Of a DNA stretch of 64,000 nucleotides, positions 49,607-61,727 are shown piece after piece. A program made the translations under genes and the position numbers. The notes below the pieces were generated by a model. The model made no database searches and was not told the origin of the DNA. It was given only the letters and a program-made list of their open reading frames with translations. Numbering within the stretch: the first letter of the stretch is position 1; each line of letters begins with the position of its first letter. Source of the stretch: Pieris napi (lineage: Eukaryota > Arthropoda > Insecta > Lepidoptera > Pieridae); NCBI RefSeq assembly GCF_905475465.1, contig NC_062240.1, forward strand, positions 6,649,001 through 6,713,000, read 5' to 3'.

Positions 49607-50884
49607 GGTTGGGGAAAAAGTTTCTTCGCATTTTTTAAGAAAATTCAAAACATTTTTTAATATAGTTTATTTACATTTAACTAAAGTATGTAGGTACCAT
49701 TTTGTTCGATAACTTATTGCCATTATTTAGGTAGGGACATGATCCCATTGCTATAGAAATTTTGGGGCTTCTGATCAAAATACCGCGATAATTGGTTTTG
49801 GCAGTCCTCTCGTGATGATAACCTGACACTGCCTAAAGAATTCTGAAGAGACTGAAACAGGTGGAAATCTGAAGGTGCAAGGTCAGGACTATACGTCGGA
49901 TGCATTATCACCTCCCATCCAAGCTCTCTTAGTTTTTGCTGAGTGGCCAAAGATGTGTGAGGTCTAGCGTTATCATGATGAAAAACCACACCTTTTCTGG
50001 TGATTAATTCCGGCCGCTTTCTCTCAACTTCTTGCTTTAATCTCATCAGTTGTTAGCAGTAGAGTTCAGAATCGATGGTCCTGCCTGGTGGTAACAGCTC
50101 ATAATGAATAATGCCCTTCCAATCCCACCACACACACAGCATCACCTTGTTGCGAGTTATCCCGGGTTTCGCCACAGTCTGTGAAGCCTGACCGGCCTTT
50201 GACCACGACCTTTTTCGCACGTTCTTGTCGTACGTGATCCACTTTTCATCATCAGTTATCAGCTTCTTCAAAAATGGTTCGGTTTCATTAAGTCGTAATA
50301 AAGAATCAAAAATGAGTACACAATTCATTAGGTTTCTTACAGTGAGCTCGTGAGGTACCCAAGTATTGAGCTTTTTTGTGTACCCAGTTTTTTTCAAATG
50401 CGCCAAAACTGTTTTGTGGTCAATTCCCCGTTCTTCAGCTACGTCGTAACTACTGATATGCCGATCTTGCTCCACTTTTTCAAAAATTCCATCCATTTTA
50501 TCTGTCATAGGGCGACCAGAGCGACTTGGATCTTTGACATCAAAATTTCCGGATTGAAAACGCTTAAACCAAATTTGTGTTCTCTCACAGACACTGCACT
50601 AGGTCCATAAACATCGCAAAAAAAGTTCGCGGCTTGTGTTGCATTTTGACCTTTTTTGTAGTAAAATTTTAAAATGTATCGAATTTCTTCATTCGATTCA
50701 CTCATCTTGACGGTACGAAAAATAAATAAAAAACAGTCATTATCCTAATTTGATTTTGGTATTATCTTCTTTAAAATCTCAACTTTCCTTGATAACAAAA
50801 CCAGCCAGATACATATAGTATAGCCAAAGAGATTTTATTACAAGTTCATACATACTATAATGCGAAAAGACTTTTTCCCCAACC
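49607..50884 (-). mobile_element. Near-complete mariner element with damaged transposase
   Basis: 1278 bp, ends GGTTGGGGAAAAAGT and its inverse, flanked by TA. The transposase runs on the minus strand from 50705 to about 49690. It keeps the HTH region, WVPHELT (N-terminal linker), ITDDEKWITYD (first Asp), VVFHHDNARPHTS (second Asp) and YSPDLAPSDFHLF (third Asp, DD34D pattern). Two lesions break it: a small frameshift near 50590 and a nonsense codon at 50053-50055. Similarity in layout is to the cecropia-type mariners. It lies just downstream of gene C. Confidence 0.92.
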
Positions 50885-51352
50885 TAATATAATATATATT
50901 TACGTCATATTATAGCTTTACAGCTATATAAACTTTTTTAGCGTAGGCTGCGCCTTTCGCGGCGTTAGTACCAATAGACATTGTATATATTAAATAATTC
51001 AAGAGAAAATAAAAGAAATTCTCTTGTTTTCCTTCTTAATTTTTATAGATACCAGTATGAAGTTTATAATAAACTCTAGCTCTATAGTCTATGCTAAGAA
51101 ATCATTGCTTTATTGCTTGTCGCACACTTCTGCGTCAATGTACTGAACTAGTATATTAGATGAAATTATATTTAGAAATAATGTTTTTTGACAATTTTTT
51201 GATGTGTATTTAATCTCTCTTAGAGGCGAATGTTATGTGAAAATGTAAGCAGAACTTCGCACAATTCGCTAAAATATCTGTAGCAAAATATTACAGTTTT
51301 TTTTTTAAGTTCTGGAATCCAACTTTGTCTACTACCATTAAATTGTTTTACA

Positions 51353-51587
51353 CAGGGCCGGGTTTAGGGAGGGCGACCGGGACAGCCCTGGGGCTTCCAC
51401 AAAAGAGCCTCTACAATAGAGAATTCGGGAAAAATTTATTAAATTCAGACTAGTAAACAACTTTTCATTTGCAATAAATTATTGATTGAAAATCTCGACT
51501 GGAATTTTTTTTTTCATTTTATTTGGAAAACAATTTTTGGCCTTTAATTGTTGCCCCGATGCCTCCAGACCTCTAAATCCGGCCCTG
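51353..51587. mobile_element. hAT-type MITE with 8-bp target duplication
   Basis: Ends CAGGGCCGG..TTAG and CTAA..CCGGCCCTG are inverted, and an exact 8-bp direct repeat GTTTTACA flanks them (51345-51352 and 51588-51595). The 8-bp duplication and CAGGG ends are hallmarks of hAT elements. It is 235 bp, non-coding, intergenic between genes C and D. Confidence 0.88.
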
Positions 51588-52036
51588 GTTTTACACAAAT
51601 AGGTACTTCAATTTTTGTTTTGCCGACAATCGAATCAAAAAATATTGCTTATACACACCATGGACGTAAATCACTAATGCTTACAAATATGAAAGAATTC
51701 TGATTTAAAACATTTCTGATAACATTGTTTAATTAAAACCTATAAATAAAGTGAATACATAAATATCTGTTCGAAGTTTCTAACCAAGAGGAACTAATAA
51801 TTATTTGTTAATTAAAGCAGTGCCTTGAATGTGCCTTTGGAAATGTCGGTACTTTGGTAGTGTATGTTGATGTTATGTATATGTAGTAAAAGCACTTTAG
51901 AGAGGTTATTAAATTCTATTTGAGTTACATGTTATTTCATTACCCATACTTTACCTTCATCAACCAAAACATATAAACAAAAACAGATATTGTGAAAATA
52001 ATAAAAGAACGTGTATGTACTTATGTACACGCGTTA

Positions 52037-52242
52037 GAAGTTATACTTCTTTGGCGTAGGGCCGTAGCAAGATTAAAAATGTATTCTATACAAACATAGA
52101 CCTACAAAGGAAAAACGACACTAACAATAGAAAAAACTAAAATGTTGACTATAGCTAACTTCAGGGTGTCGGTTTTTTGTGACGCATCGTAAAAATTTAC
52201 TCTTATCATTTATCCCTAACGCGCCAAAAGAAGTATAACTTC
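52037..52242. mobile_element. 206-bp MITE with GAAGTTATACTTCTTTGGCG ends
   Basis: The terminal motif is reverse-complemented at 52222-52242 with one difference. Its ends resemble those of the element at 26226-26990 (GAAGT..ACTTCTTT core), so the two may be related. It is non-coding. Confidence 0.75.
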
Positions 52243-52446
52243 AATAATAATAAAGCTATTGACCATCCATGAGAGAGCCTGGTGCCTATAATAGGACTAT
52301 AGAAGTTCTGTGATCACCAGCCTTTTTTCAGATAAAAAATATTCAAAGATATTTTACGACTGAACTATAGTACAACAAAATAAAATAGTGAAGATGTATC
52401 CCGTTATGAGAATCTAAAATGTAAGACCTAGCGATAGTCTCTTTTT

Positions 52447-52497
52447 ATTGTGATTGGTTGAAGTCACAGACACGCGATACGTTGACCAATCACAATC
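52447..52497. repeat. Short inverted repeat
   Basis: ATTGTGATTGGTTGAAGT is answered by TTGACCAATCACAAT about 20 bp downstream. It contains two CCAAT-type motifs in opposite orientation. Foldback relic or chance. Confidence 0.5.
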
Positions 52498-52527
52498 ATA
52501 CGAAAGGAGCCATCGTTTTGTCCATTT

Positions 52528-52678
52528 CCGGCCATACACACTACGGTCTACCGGAGAGGTATAAATAAATAATATATAATATACTCGAAAGAATCGATTT
52601 TCAAACTTGCGCTGGTCGCCTGCGCCGGCATACCTGCACAGGTGGACCTCTCCGGTAGACCGTAGTGTGTATGGCCGG
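52528..52678. mobile_element. 151-bp MITE with 33-bp perfect inverted ends
   Basis: 52528-52560 (starting CCGGCCATACACACTACGG) and 52646-52678 are exact reverse complements over 33 bp. The interior is 85 bp and non-coding. Perfect arms suggest recent insertion. Confidence 0.85.
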
Positions 52679-53028
52679 CATTACGCTTCAGGTACATTCT
52701 AACCGAGTTGAATATCTGTATGTATCTAACATTTTTACGACCCACTGTACGACCAACAAAACTGATTGTTTCGTTTTTATTAGATATTTTAGATTATAAT
52801 GAAATCCTTTTAGTTGAATACACTCAATTATGTTTGGCATTAATAATAAATATTATTTTAAAGGAAGTAATAAAAAATACAAATATCATTCAATAATTTA
52901 CTCAAACATTCTTCAAATGAATACGCAATAACTACAATTTGTCATATGTCTAGTTTTGAGATCCATCAAATGAAAATCGCCAGATAAATTTGATAGTTCT
53001 TAAAACTAGCTTACGTCGTTTGTGTGAA

Positions 53029-56000
53029 TTATTCGACCATTATCTCGATGTGCACGGATCCCATCCCCTCTCCTCGGTCGTACTTGATATTGTGGGCCCA
53101 CGCTCTGCATTCTATGTTTATGAGCATCCCGGCTGTAATAGTTATGTAATTTAGTAATTTATTATGTATCAGATGTGAGCAGCTTTGATAGTTAAAGTTC
53201 ACGGCTGTATTTGTGTAGAGATTTCTGACTGGTAACAATATTATGTGATTATGTCACTTAAATTTGCACTCTGTGGTGTCAATTAAATTATTAATTATAC
53301 ATATATCTTAACAGTTAATTATTTTAGGATATTAAAGCGAGTTTATTACAGACATAACTCGAATTACATACTTGAATTTCGATTTAGCTACTGTTAATGA
53401 ATTAATTAATGAATATTATATCTTATAAAGAAATTCCGTTTAAATTAAATTAGTAAAGCATATACAATATTACCTACGTCTCGCAACACAGTTACGAATA
53501 CCTGTCCATATAGAGTTTAAAACAAAGCATAAGGCAGTGAAGACCCACTTCAGTAACATCTACTTACAGCCTAGCGATTCTGTAACTCACTTTTCGAACA
53601 CACACATAAACAATAAACTACAAGGAGGGACCTTATCAGAATAATAAATCGTAAAATCACTGCTTTACGACTGATTTTATCGCGACCGCCGCTGTGAAAA
53701 CCGCTGTTTGAGTTCGAAAAGTAAGTTACAGAATCGCAAGGCAGTACTTGTAATAAAAATCGAAAGTGAATCGGATAACATTTTATTGTTAATGACACCC
53801 TAATGGAAATATTAAATTACACTTACTTTTAGGCCTCTGCAGATGAACAGCTACTAAAGGACTGAGGTAACCTTCCTGGTTTGTATACGGGAAATAATAA
53901 CCCGGGAAACCTCTATAAGGCAAATATTGAATGGGTCCTATGTTCTCTCTATCAGCGGGGTTCTCGCCTTGACATGACACCCACACCATGTTAAGCTGTA
54001 AAATATTATTACTATTTCAGATCAATGAATACGCATTCTTTTTAAAACCGTAATATGTTTTACAAAGCTTTCTTGGGGCAAATTTATTTCCCGTACAGAT
54101 ATATTTTTTAATTATATATTGAATTAACAAGAAGCAGTCTTTTGCTCTTTCGTTTCGTTATGTACTTCGGTAAGTGGCCAAAACTGTTAAATCCTTGGTA
54201 ATTAAGATTGGCAAATATAATTTCGCTGAAAATTGTTTTTTTAAACGTATTTTTTATATTGTATGATGTAGTAATATATTAAAGGTAATCGTTGATTAGA
54301 TTCACATTAAAATGTATTATTATTGGTTTAAGACACTATTTATAGGACAAACGGTGAGGTTTGCCAGATGGTAATACTGCTCATGGACAATCACAATGGG
54401 TACGCGAGTGCGTTGTCAGCTTATAGAATTACTAACTTACATAATTTTTATCATACGCAGTCATGTTTTTGATATGTTCCTTCAAATCAATGGGCATTTG
54501 TTCAGGCAAGTTTTCAGAACTATCATAAAACTTTGGTTTCCAAGCGTATATTTTGTTCAGTTTTAAGAAGATACACGGCGTTGATTTGTGGTATGCGAAG
54601 TTATTCTCCTCAACACAAGGGCCCCAGGCGCTAATATCTACATCACAGACTTTGCCGGCAGGAGGCGGTAGCTTAAAATCACAATTGTGAATATTTTGGC
54701 CGGCAATCGTCTTTTTCCCATCACGTTTGTATGCTAAAATAAAGAATATTTATTGGCACATTCGGAACCGCTGTACAAGGGAATTTAGTCCCTTGCATGT
54801 ACAACATTCGGAATTTCGTAAGCTAAACATATTCAGCTTATTAAAATGGCATGCAAAAGTATGACCAAAACTTACATTAAAGAACTGTCTAAGTATGTAT
54901 TACAATGTTACAACAATCAAGGTGTGTAGCAAATGAGTAATGAGCGTATTCTATTAAAATTAAAATTATAGAAACACATTAAACGTCAACAAATGTCATT
55001 AATTAATTTAATTGTCACAATGTAAACTAGCTGATCTCGTCTCTGACAGAATCACCAGCGCTGTGGAACATTCTGCTCCTCAGCATAATGCCAATTACAG
55101 CCACAGCACACACGCATTACACACATGAAACAAACCGAATGGGAAAAGGGATTTTGTTTTTTTTTGGATATCTCATTATATTTTTTATTTAATTTTTTTC
55201 ATTGATTATTGTTATTTTGTGTGTTTTTGATAAATGATATGTCTATGTCTAATTATTGATGGGCGATGAATAGTGTTAGGGTGGTATTCTGAAACGTGAC
55301 GTAGCACGAACCATCCGTCAAAATCCAATACATTATTGACGTACGGGGCTGACGTAGCGCCATCTCTCGCTTCTGAGACCCTTAGAGCCTAGGTAATTAA
55401 GGGTTTGTGTCTCAATTTTAGCATTTCGGTAAGACTAGTACCTTCTAAAAACGTCGATAGCTCCTTCACCCACAATTGATAGCTTCCAGGATTGTTTCCC
55501 CGGTACCAGACTACGCTGCTAGCGACCTCTGGTGGAGTAGGTCTGAAGCCTAGACCTGGGTTGGTTCCAATAATTGAGCTCTCCAGCTGCCACCTAGGCT
55601 CACGAGCATCTAGCATTTGGAGGAAGGTCCACATGCAAATCGCAACGAGTAGAGCCAACGCCGCATAGAAGATGAAGTAAAATAACGCTATTTTCGCTGA
55701 AAAATAAAAATTCTTTAATAGTCTTACATTCCAACAGCCTATGATAAGGGAAAACATTAATTTTACTTAGATTGTTGTTACTTCCACCGGTACAAATTCA
55801 AACTTGTTATGTTATTAACACCAGCATGGCAATCTGATAAATAATAAACTACAAGCTCCCTCCTTATCAGAATGCCAAATCGTAAAATGACTGCTTCACG
55901 ACTGATTTGAGCTCGACCGCCGCTGCGAAAACCGCTGTGAGAGTTCGAAAAGTGAGTTACAGAATCGCAAGGCAGCTCTAAAAATGCTTAACAACAGCTT

Positions 56001-57040
56001 AACAAACCTATCCGCATCTTTCAAATGCGTTGTACTAGTGTAGACATAGATACATATTAAAAGATTTCATAACTTATCTTTTAACAGTTCTACTGATTTA
56101 AAACATACGTACTTTAAATACACAAAGTTTTACGATAGAGTAGTAGTACATTAGTAGAAGTAGTAGTGCTAGTTAGACTTTTAAAATAAGAATAGAAAGA
56201 ATTCGAACCTTTGTAGACTTTATTATCTGCTAGTACAACGAAAACTTCCTAAATTAAATTAACCCATTTATTATGTGCTTAAAATCTTTGAATAATATTA
56301 ATTTCAAGATTACTTATTAATATTAGACTAGCCACAACTAGTGTGGCAGTGTCACAGGATGTAGCAATGAGTCCAATTCTGCACCGGCGTCGCTTCCGGC
56401 GGGGCCGTCTTGTGCGGACCTTGACTGCTCTTATGTTTCTAAACTACCGAAATTCTAATACTAAATAGTTTTGAATCTTGTAAAGCGTAATCCTGAGGCT
56501 GAGAGTTTATTCCTGATGTGAAAAATCTAAGCAATACCTAAGTATACTACGTTTTATTGTTAATTATTGACACTAATTTATTTCAGCAAAATACTAGTTT
56601 ACAAATCAACCTCAAAGACTCTTTATGCTCTGTTAGCGCTCACTTTTATAGCCAATAAGTTAGGGTTTAAAAAACACACAAGACTACAATCAATTTGTTA
56701 CCTACCTTACTTAGTTTTTGCATTGAATCTTAAAAGTTCTAATTCAGACATTTGATTCTCTTAAATTATAATACAGTTTAGTGCTTTTTTCATAGAATTC
56801 ACAATAGAACAACATTAAACGAGAATCTAGAAGTTAATAGTTATAAAAGAATGAAAATACTTTGTGACTTGCATACTTACACCAACTAGCTCCGGTCCTG
56901 CCACAGAACTGTCTTGTCTTTGGGTTCCAGACGAACCTCTTCATCTTCTGACTATTTGAGAGTGGTGTTTCCTTCTCCCTGTAATACATGTTGAACCGCT
57001 CCAGACTGGAGAGGTCTGATGGACGCTTTTTCACTGTCAT
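53029..57040 (-). CDS. nrv: Na+/K+-ATPase beta subunit (nervana family), gene D
   Basis: Five coding exons on the minus strand: 57040-56881, 55696-55442, 54733-54441, 53995-53827, 53132-53029; total 326 residues. It is a canonical beta subunit: tail ending FCGRTGASWSKIA, membrane segment (about residues 57-80, LFYFIFYAALALLVAICMW), SIIGTNPGLGFRPTPPE, six ectodomain cysteines (NCDF, KVCD, GPC, TPC, VSC, IEC), [20 protein letters not shown] and IECRAWAHNIKYD. The sequon NMT is present. Exons 3 and 4 of gene A correspond to one exon here, so an intron was lost or gained between paralogues. A CTCTTGCAG acceptor at 57056 lies 15 bp before the start codon, so the first exon is non-coding. It is the only one of the four on the minus strand. 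Confidence 0.96.
53569..53744. mobile_element. Foldback MITE family R3, copy 1 (gene D intron 4)
   Basis: CTAGCGATTCTGTAACTCAC at one end and the inverse GTAAGTTACAGAATCGCAAG at the other. The left arm is shortened relative to the full copy at 61728-61974. Confidence 0.75.
55836..55975. mobile_element. Foldback MITE family R3, half copy (gene D intron 1)
   Basis: Only the right half is present: AATAAACTACAAGCTCCCTC through AAAGTGAGTTACAGAATCGC. The left arm is missing. Confidence 0.75.
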
Positions 57041-57427
57041 CTTGAAAAGTTGGATCTGCAAGAGAAATGTTAGTATATTTAAAGCTGAAGCTGAACACTA
57101 TACGTGTTTGAATAATGTTGTATGATAAATGACATGATTAAAATAAAACATATTTATAACATTGATTAAAAAAAATAATTGATGTAGGATATTTTTTAAT
57201 ATATTCTTAATCCTTACATTTGTTGCTGTCCTAGTTATTTAATAAAATTGTTAGAAAACTAAAGTATTGTTTTAATAAACTAAAAATAAAGAAATAATTC
57301 ACAATATTAAATACAGTGTTAAAGCGTGAGGCATCGAATGAATTATAATATTGTTCTGCCTTTTATGCTCTTTAATGTTAATTTAAATCTGTTGATAATA
57401 GTATTTTTAAAAAGATTCGCAACTTAC

Positions 57428-57475
57428 ATGTCAGGAAGATGGGAAGAGTAGTGTGCACGCAATGAATGCGCCCGC
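57428..57475 (-). promoter_or_regulatory. Candidate 5' non-coding exon of gene D
   Basis: On the minus strand a CTGACAT|GTAAGT donor occurs at 57427, matched to the CTCTTGCAG acceptor at 57056. The stretch just upstream (about 57440-57500) is locally GC-richer (GCGCCCGCGCAACCG), as expected near a promoter. The transcription start is not resolved, so the exon's outer end is a guess. Confidence 0.4.
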
Positions 57476-58187
57476 GCAACCGTCAACCGACACAGGATAA
57501 TAGGACGATGTAATGCGTCACTAGACAATTACCGACCTTTAATATGATTCGTAGGAGGTTTTCTTTAATATACCTAGTTAGCTCGGGGTAAGCTTAAGCG
57601 TTGTAGAGGGTAAAAAGTATTTGAATAAATCTAAAATATTAGACCCATGGCGAAACAACAGTTGTGTAATAAAGTCATTTGAGTCTTCATTGCAATAATT
57701 TTTCATGTTTCCAGATGCAAAAATGTCTACCCTAAGCCCCATTTGCAGACCACTTATTCGTTTATAGGACAACAGACGTATTTGTTTTCTGATTCCATCC
57801 ACGTATCTTGAAGTGATACGCAAAGCATTCGTTTTTAAAAACTTGAAATAGTTAAATTTAAATAAATAAAAGTGAAGGGTGAGCTAAGCCGTAGATTATT
57901 ATTATTAGTTAATTTGTGTTCGCAGACTTATTATACGTATTGTACATATTTCCCCGAAAGGGGCAGATTAGTGTCCACAGTAACCCTTCGTGTTTTATCT
58001 TGCTCCACGACTCTTCGATTTTATCTGCCCCAACTGCAACTGTACTGGTACATCACCTGAGCTTTCACACTGTAACTTCCAAAAGCTATCCCAAAATCTA
58101 GCAGAGTTAAGGTGCTGATCTGTTTGGTACGCTTTTCTTGTGGATATTAATTGAACGCCTACGGTGATTTGCCGGGGATTTGTGGAC

Positions 58188-58434
58188 CTGCCTTGCGATT
58201 CTGTAACTCACTTTTCGAACTCTCACAGCGGCTTTCGCGCTCAAATCAGTCGTGAAGCAGTCATTTTACAATTTGGCATTCTGATAAACAATAAACTACA
58301 AGCTCCCTCCGCTTGTCAAGACGTAATGTGAAATTGCTCAACAGAATACCATGAGATTCCAAAAATGACGTGAGTGACGAAGGGAGCGTTGTTAGTGCGA
58401 GGTGAACTCACGGATTAACAGAATCGCATGGCAG
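58188..58434. mobile_element. Foldback MITE family R3, copy with diverged right arm
   Basis: The left arm starts CTGCCTTGCGATTCTGTAAC and is intact to the centre AATAAACTACAAGCTCCCTC. The right arm is largely replaced but ends again with ACAGAATCGCATGGCAG. Confidence 0.75.
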
Positions 58435-58584
58435 TATCCTATGTAATTTCTATCACATGATAGATAAAGGTAATAAATTTACATATTATTAAATATGCAG
58501 TCTTCAATATCTGTAGTTCTGATCGCTAATTTAGGATTGCGCGGTACAAAAATTCTAAATTGAAGTGGAAGTTGTTCTTGTAAG

Positions 58585-58865
58585 GGTGCGTACAGACTAT
58601 GTAACATGTTATATAACTTGTGTTTTATAACACGTCCACATTATGTAACCTTGTTATTCAACATTATAACATAAAACAATACTGTACACATTAGAATAAC
58701 AATGCAATATAACCATTTTAAATAACAAAAGAAAAACAAAAAAACGTAGATGCTGGGTTAACATGTTATTATAACATGTTTTATAACATTCAGTGTCCAC
58801 ATTATCTGAAACATGTTGTATAGCAATGTTGTATAACATGTTATGTTATATAGTCTGTACGCACC
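58585..58865. mobile_element. 281-bp MITE with GGTGCGTACAGACTA ends
   Basis: The left end GGTGCGTACAGACTATGTAA and right end TATATAGTCTGTACGCACC are inverted repeats, with further subterminal AACATGTTATA palindromes. It is non-coding. Confidence 0.8.
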
Positions 58866-59095
58866 GTTCGACACATAATATATACCTAAACTCGTCCCGG
58901 AATTCCCTTTAGTAATGCGTGTTTACTGCATGAAGCTATCCCTGACCCCACAAAGGAATAATCGAGCAATCTCACCTCCCGTTTATAATTTGAGACGTCA
59001 TTTAATTAGTTTTGCCTCGACACCAAACGTTTCCTGCGAAATTGCAATTAGTGGGGAGGTCTAGGAACGTGTCGGAAATTACAGAAGTTACCTTA

Positions 59096-59265
59096 AAACC
59101 TTTGAGGTCTGGCAAGTAGGTGATGAACCTCCTTCTGTGCCTGCGTGACTTCACGATGTTTTCCTTCACCTTACGAGTGAGTGCTAAATAGAGTGTATGT
59201 CCATTGGTACACGGCCGGAGATTGAACGTAGGACCCCAGGAATGAGAGTCGCTGGCTGAATAACT
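59096..59265 (-). mobile_element. SINE S1 fragment
   Basis: Reverse strand: GACTCTCATTCCTGGGGTCC, then a decayed B box (GTTCAATCTCC), GTACCAATGGACATACACTC and GGTGAAGGAAAACATCGTGA, GATCACCTACTT-like end. Same family as 43574-43862. Confidence 0.7.
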
Positions 59266-59764
59266 ATCTATGTATCTTCCAATTTCTTTATTCTAGAATA
59301 CAACGCGGTTGTTTTAAATTATCCTAATCTTTGTGTTCATATTTTTATAGCATGATAAAAAAAAATTCTACCAATTTGAATCAAATATCGTTGCACAACA
59401 AATCGAATTCGTGTCTGCTGGGCACCACATATGGTAACATTAGCCATATATGGGATAATAAAGAAATGTTACAAAATATGAAAAAAGTAGGTATGTAAGT
59501 AAAATCTACAAGATGACTTTACTTGAAAGTCTTTTATGAATTGTTTAGAACAAGTAGTGTACATAAATTTGACAAGTCACTTAAGAAATTTTATCACTAA
59601 AGGAGACTTTTAGTTGCAATCATAATTTACATATTTACTTTACACAGTACCCGTAATTAGTGTGCGAAACCAGGGCTCACTGTTACTATCTACTATGTAT
59701 AAAATATATATAAATCTTTCATGCACTTGTATCACATAGCCCAACTATAGATTTTTTTTATATA

Positions 59765-59910
59765 ATAGGGGGGCAAACGAGCTTGTGGGACGACCAAAAA
59801 GGGCAGTCTTCGCAGCCCATAGACACCCATTTTTAGTGGGTGCGTTGCCGGCCTTTGAGGGAGGAGTACACTCGCTCTTTAAACATTTGGAGGTCGCTCT
59901 ATAACATAAC
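59765..59910 (+). mobile_element. Composite repeat R4 fragment
   Basis: GGGGGGCAAACGAGCTTGTG, AGCCCATAGACACCC, GGTGCGTTGCCGGCC, then AAACATTTGGAGGTC directly. It is a copy of 2966-3640 with a large internal deletion. Confidence 0.75.
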
Positions 59911-60105
59911 ATTTCTGCTCCATATGTATTAAAATTGAATCGTAGATAGATAAGTGTATAATTCGGAAACAAGACAGCGCGAAGTGTCGCTTCCGTATGT
60001 CCAAAACCTCTTAGATTTTGGCATATGGAAGTCATAGTTTGTCTAAGTCACATCTCTGAATCCGAAATGAAATGAATACTGTTGTTAATGAAAAATATAT
60101 ATTGT

Positions 60106-60456
60106 ACTAGCAGACCGGCCAACCGTTGCTGTGGCTAAGGTTTTTGTTATATTACATAGTAGTAAACTATTCAAGGGAAACGGTAGGAGAACACCAGTCA
60201 TAGGGACTACCATGCTTTTTTGATGGTTATGCCATTTTATTGTAGCTCATGTGAAACGTTAGAATTGTGACTATCAAATAATAAACAAATATTTTGCAAT
60301 AAAATAATATTGCGGGTACAAATTGAGATGTAAGCTATCCTATCTTTTAAGTCAGATCAAACCGCACACGGTGTGCAAATTTGATTGAAATCGGTTCAGT
60401 AGTTTAGGAGTCCATAGCGGACAAACAACGTGACACGTAATTTATATATATTAAAA
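60106..60456 (+). repeat. Interspersed repeat family R1, copy 3
   Basis: Colinear with 875-1250: ACTAGCAGACCGGCCAACCG to CGTGACACGTAATTTATATA, with a 20-25 bp deletion near 60255. Confidence 0.75.
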
Positions 60457-61727
60457 AGATATAAATGATTTAACTTTAATGAAAGTTAAATATATGTAAA
60501 TATGACTTTAAATTATTACAGTATTTTATTCAGTGTTCTTACGATACTTATCCTTTAGTTACAAGTACGTAATTTTAAAATCAAATTACCTCACAAATGG
60601 AAGTACAAATGCGCCTTCCGCGAATCCGATCGGGGCTAAGATAATAAATCCTCATTCGACAATGATCAAGTTAATTTTATTAAAAAAGAAACAAAAAAGC
60701 ATTTGTATCGAACGGATTGCCTGGCCCCGGCGTCAATCAGCAAATTGGTTGTCTAGAGATGCGATCGTCAACATCGATATCGATAATTATGTTTTTGTAA
60801 TGTCTTAAATTTGCTTGTTTTCTTTGCTTGCACTTTCTGTTGGTTGTGTTATACGTTAACGATACGTAATATTGTTTGTTTTATCTGGTCGTTTGAATAA
60901 TCCAAAGACTATATAGATTTCATGTTAATTATTAATAAAAAAATCTGTCACTTTAGTTAGAGTTTAGAGCGATATTTGTTTAATGATATTTTCAAATGGA
61001 ATAGTTTCAATAAGTACATATACATAGTTTTTGAAGAGGAAAAAATATTCTTCATTGAGACCTTCCCTTGCTGCGTAATCGGATAATGTTACGAACATTA
61101 TTTATAGCAGAATTGCTCCCTAAAACCTAAAAAATATATGACAGCATGTCTATCTGTGAACATACTCACTATCCTATTACAATACTCAAATTTGTTCTGA
61201 AATATATATTTGATAACTTGCTAAGGTGTTAAATGTTTAAAAAAAATAATATTTATCCACAAGGATTTTTGTATACCAAATAAGAATGTCTTTCGTCACA
61301 AGAAGTTTAGTATAATTATTGATATTTTTTTTGATAAGTATTACATTTTTATTAATTTGAAGCAAAATCATTTGATTGCATTTAATATTGAAGGATATAT
61401 TATAATTTTCAAACAACTCGTCTACAAAATAAACAATTACCATGCACGTATTTACTTTAAATGAATACGAGTGAATCCGCGGGCATAGTCCATATTTTTA
61501 TCGATATCAATATTAACACATCACTTAATTTTCGTATAGCGGGACTGTAGGCCACAGGGCGAGATATTTCGCGCACCGCCTCCTCGATCACATCGGTACA
61601 TCACTCAGATACAGAACAACTTGCAATTTTATAGGGCTGGCTAAAGATTTATTTTTCTTTTTTCTTCGTTTGTTTTTATTTACACATTTATTCATATAAG
61701 GACCATTGCTTCGTTTCATTTCACATA

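Noticed and set aside
59745..60035. 96-residue minus-strand ORF with KNGCLWAAKTALFGRP
   Set aside because: It is read through an R4 repeat fragment (reverse strand) and unrelated flank.
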